Below, piece by piece: positions 6,038 to 6,664 of a DNA stretch of 6,664 nt. The stretch is from Rubrivivax sp. (GTDB taxonomy: Bacteria > Pseudomonadota > Gammaproteobacteria > Burkholderiales > Burkholderiaceae). The position numbers and the translations under genes are program-made. Position 1 is the first letter of the stretch. Every line of letters begins with the position of its first letter. A model generated the notes under the pieces. That model made no database searches. It saw nothing but the letters and a program-made list of their open reading frames with translations, and was not told the origin of the DNA. The stretch spans positions 1 to 6,664 of the forward strand of contig SEEY01000217.1 of assembly GCA_004211235.1 (NCBI GenBank), given 5' to 3'.

Positions 6038-6664
6038 TCAGGGCGTGAGGAGGGCAGAGGTCAGGGCCTGGCCGGCCGGGTGGACGCGGCGCGGCAGTTC
6101 GGCTACGGGCTGGCCGGCGCGCCAGGCGACGAGGCGGTAAAGGGTCGCGAAGGCGAAGTCGGGCGGCGCCTCGCCGGCGCCCAGCAGCAGCTCGCCGCCG
6201 CGGCGCACGCTGTCGGCGAGGAAGGCCGGCAGGCGCAGGTGGTAGGGGTTGCGCTCGATCTCGCCGCGGTGGCGCTCCAGCGCGGCGATCAGGCGGGCGG
6301 TGTCGGCGATGTTGGTCTCGACCAGCGCATTCGGTGCCGCCTGCGTCGACCAGAACTCGGTCAGCGCCAGCACCGTGTCCAGGCGCGCCGCGGCGAGCGC
6401 CTCGACCACCAGGCGGTGCACGCCGCGGTGGCTGGGGTTGTCGTCCAGCGCATGCGGTGCGAGCACGAGGGCGGGGCGGTGCTCCGTGAGGAGGGCGGCG
6501 AGCGCTTCGACCTGGCCGGGTTGCACGGCGTCGGCGCGCACGTCCGACAGGCCCTCGGTGCCCACGCGCAGGCAGCCGAAGCCGAGCACGGCGCAGGCGT
6601 CCTGCAGCTCGGTCCAGCGGGCGGCGCGGCGCCCGCTGGACCGAGCTGCAGGACGCCTGCGCCG
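6038..6664 (-). CDS. PIG-L family deacetylase, N-terminus missing
   Basis: The frame stays open to the window's right edge. From the stop back to about 6628 there are 196 believable residues, starting RAARWTELQDACAVLGFGCL, which is how these enzymes look just after the first active-site region (R--EL--A--VLGF). The second zinc-site region is present: LVLAPHALDDNPSHRGVHRLV, where the His of SHRGVH is the likely zinc ligand. Later come the NPYHLRLPAFL and TLYRLVAWRAGQPVAEL segments. The N-terminal HPDDE-type motif that supplies the other zinc ligands and the base is absent because the sequence ends first, roughly 50-70 residues short. The family hydrolyses N-acetyl groups, usually from amino sugars. 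Residues coded by 6629-6664 are Arg-rich and unlike the family, and come from the right arm of a fold-back palindrome, so they should not be trusted. The first gene of the - strand operon in view; its stop lies 3 nt before the M14-like gene. Confidence 0.85.
   Translation of the reverse strand, partial: RRRRPAARSSGRRAARWTELQDACAVLGFGCLRVGTEGLSDVRADAVQPGQVEALAALLTEHRPALVLAPHALDDNPSHRGVHRLVVEALAAARLDTVLALTEFWSTQAAPNALVETNIADTARLIAALERHRGEIERNPYHLRLPAFLADSVRRGGELLLGAGEAPPDFAFATLYRLVAWRAGQPVAELPRRVHPAGQALTSALLTP
6589..6664. repeat. Perfect 35-bp inverted repeat (fold-back) at the window end
   Basis: Bases 6589-6623 are the exact reverse complement of 6630-6664, with a 6-base spacer (GCGCGG, 6624-6629). 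All 35 pairs match, and the right arm stops at the last base of the window, so it may be longer. The left arm encodes a sensible part of the PIG-L protein on the - strand (WTELQDACA); the right arm repeats that same peptide on the + strand. This is best read as a chimeric or hairpin end of an assembly rather than a biological element. Confidence 0.93.

Overview
The window is GC-rich DNA, roughly two thirds G+C by eye, and almost all of it is coding. Protein style, codon use and gene families suggest a betaproteobacterium of the Burkholderiales type. That placement is inference only, because no marker gene is present. Both window ends lie inside genes, and the last 76 bases form a perfect fold-back palindrome, so this looks like a short contig with an artefactual right end.

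Layout: five genes on the + strand (1-4150) converge on three genes on the - strand (6664-4147). The first + block (1-2577) is a tight set of three. It holds the C-terminal part of an outer-membrane beta-barrel protein, a small secreted phosphate-binding-like (PstS-like) protein, and an inner-membrane diguanylate cyclase with a periplasmic sensor region, HAMP, PAS and an intact GGDEF domain with its inhibitory site. The spacings (4 nt gap, then a 4-base ATGA overlap) imply co-expression. The layout suggests an outer membrane to periplasm to inner membrane route into cyclic-di-GMP signalling, comparable in logic to YfiBNR but built from different envelope partners.

After a 74-base gap comes a second + pair (2652-4150): a clear YghU-type glutathione transferase/disulfide reductase and a second, smaller glutathione S-transferase-like protein, joined by a GTGA overlap. 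This is likely a thiol-redox or detoxification pair.

The - strand set reads PIG-L family deacetylase (5' end missing), M14-family succinylglutamate desuccinylase/aspartoacylase-like enzyme, then a secreted family-3-like solute-binding protein. The gaps are 3 and 4 nt, so this is probably one operon whose promoter lies outside the window. Two amide/acyl hydrolases beside an orphan binding protein hint at use of an N-acylated compound, but the substrate cannot be read from the sequence. The two gene sets meet tail to tail with a 4-base overlap of stop codons.

No RNA genes, CRISPR arrays, insertion sequences or convincing terminators or promoters were found, and there is no gene-free stretch over 300 bases.
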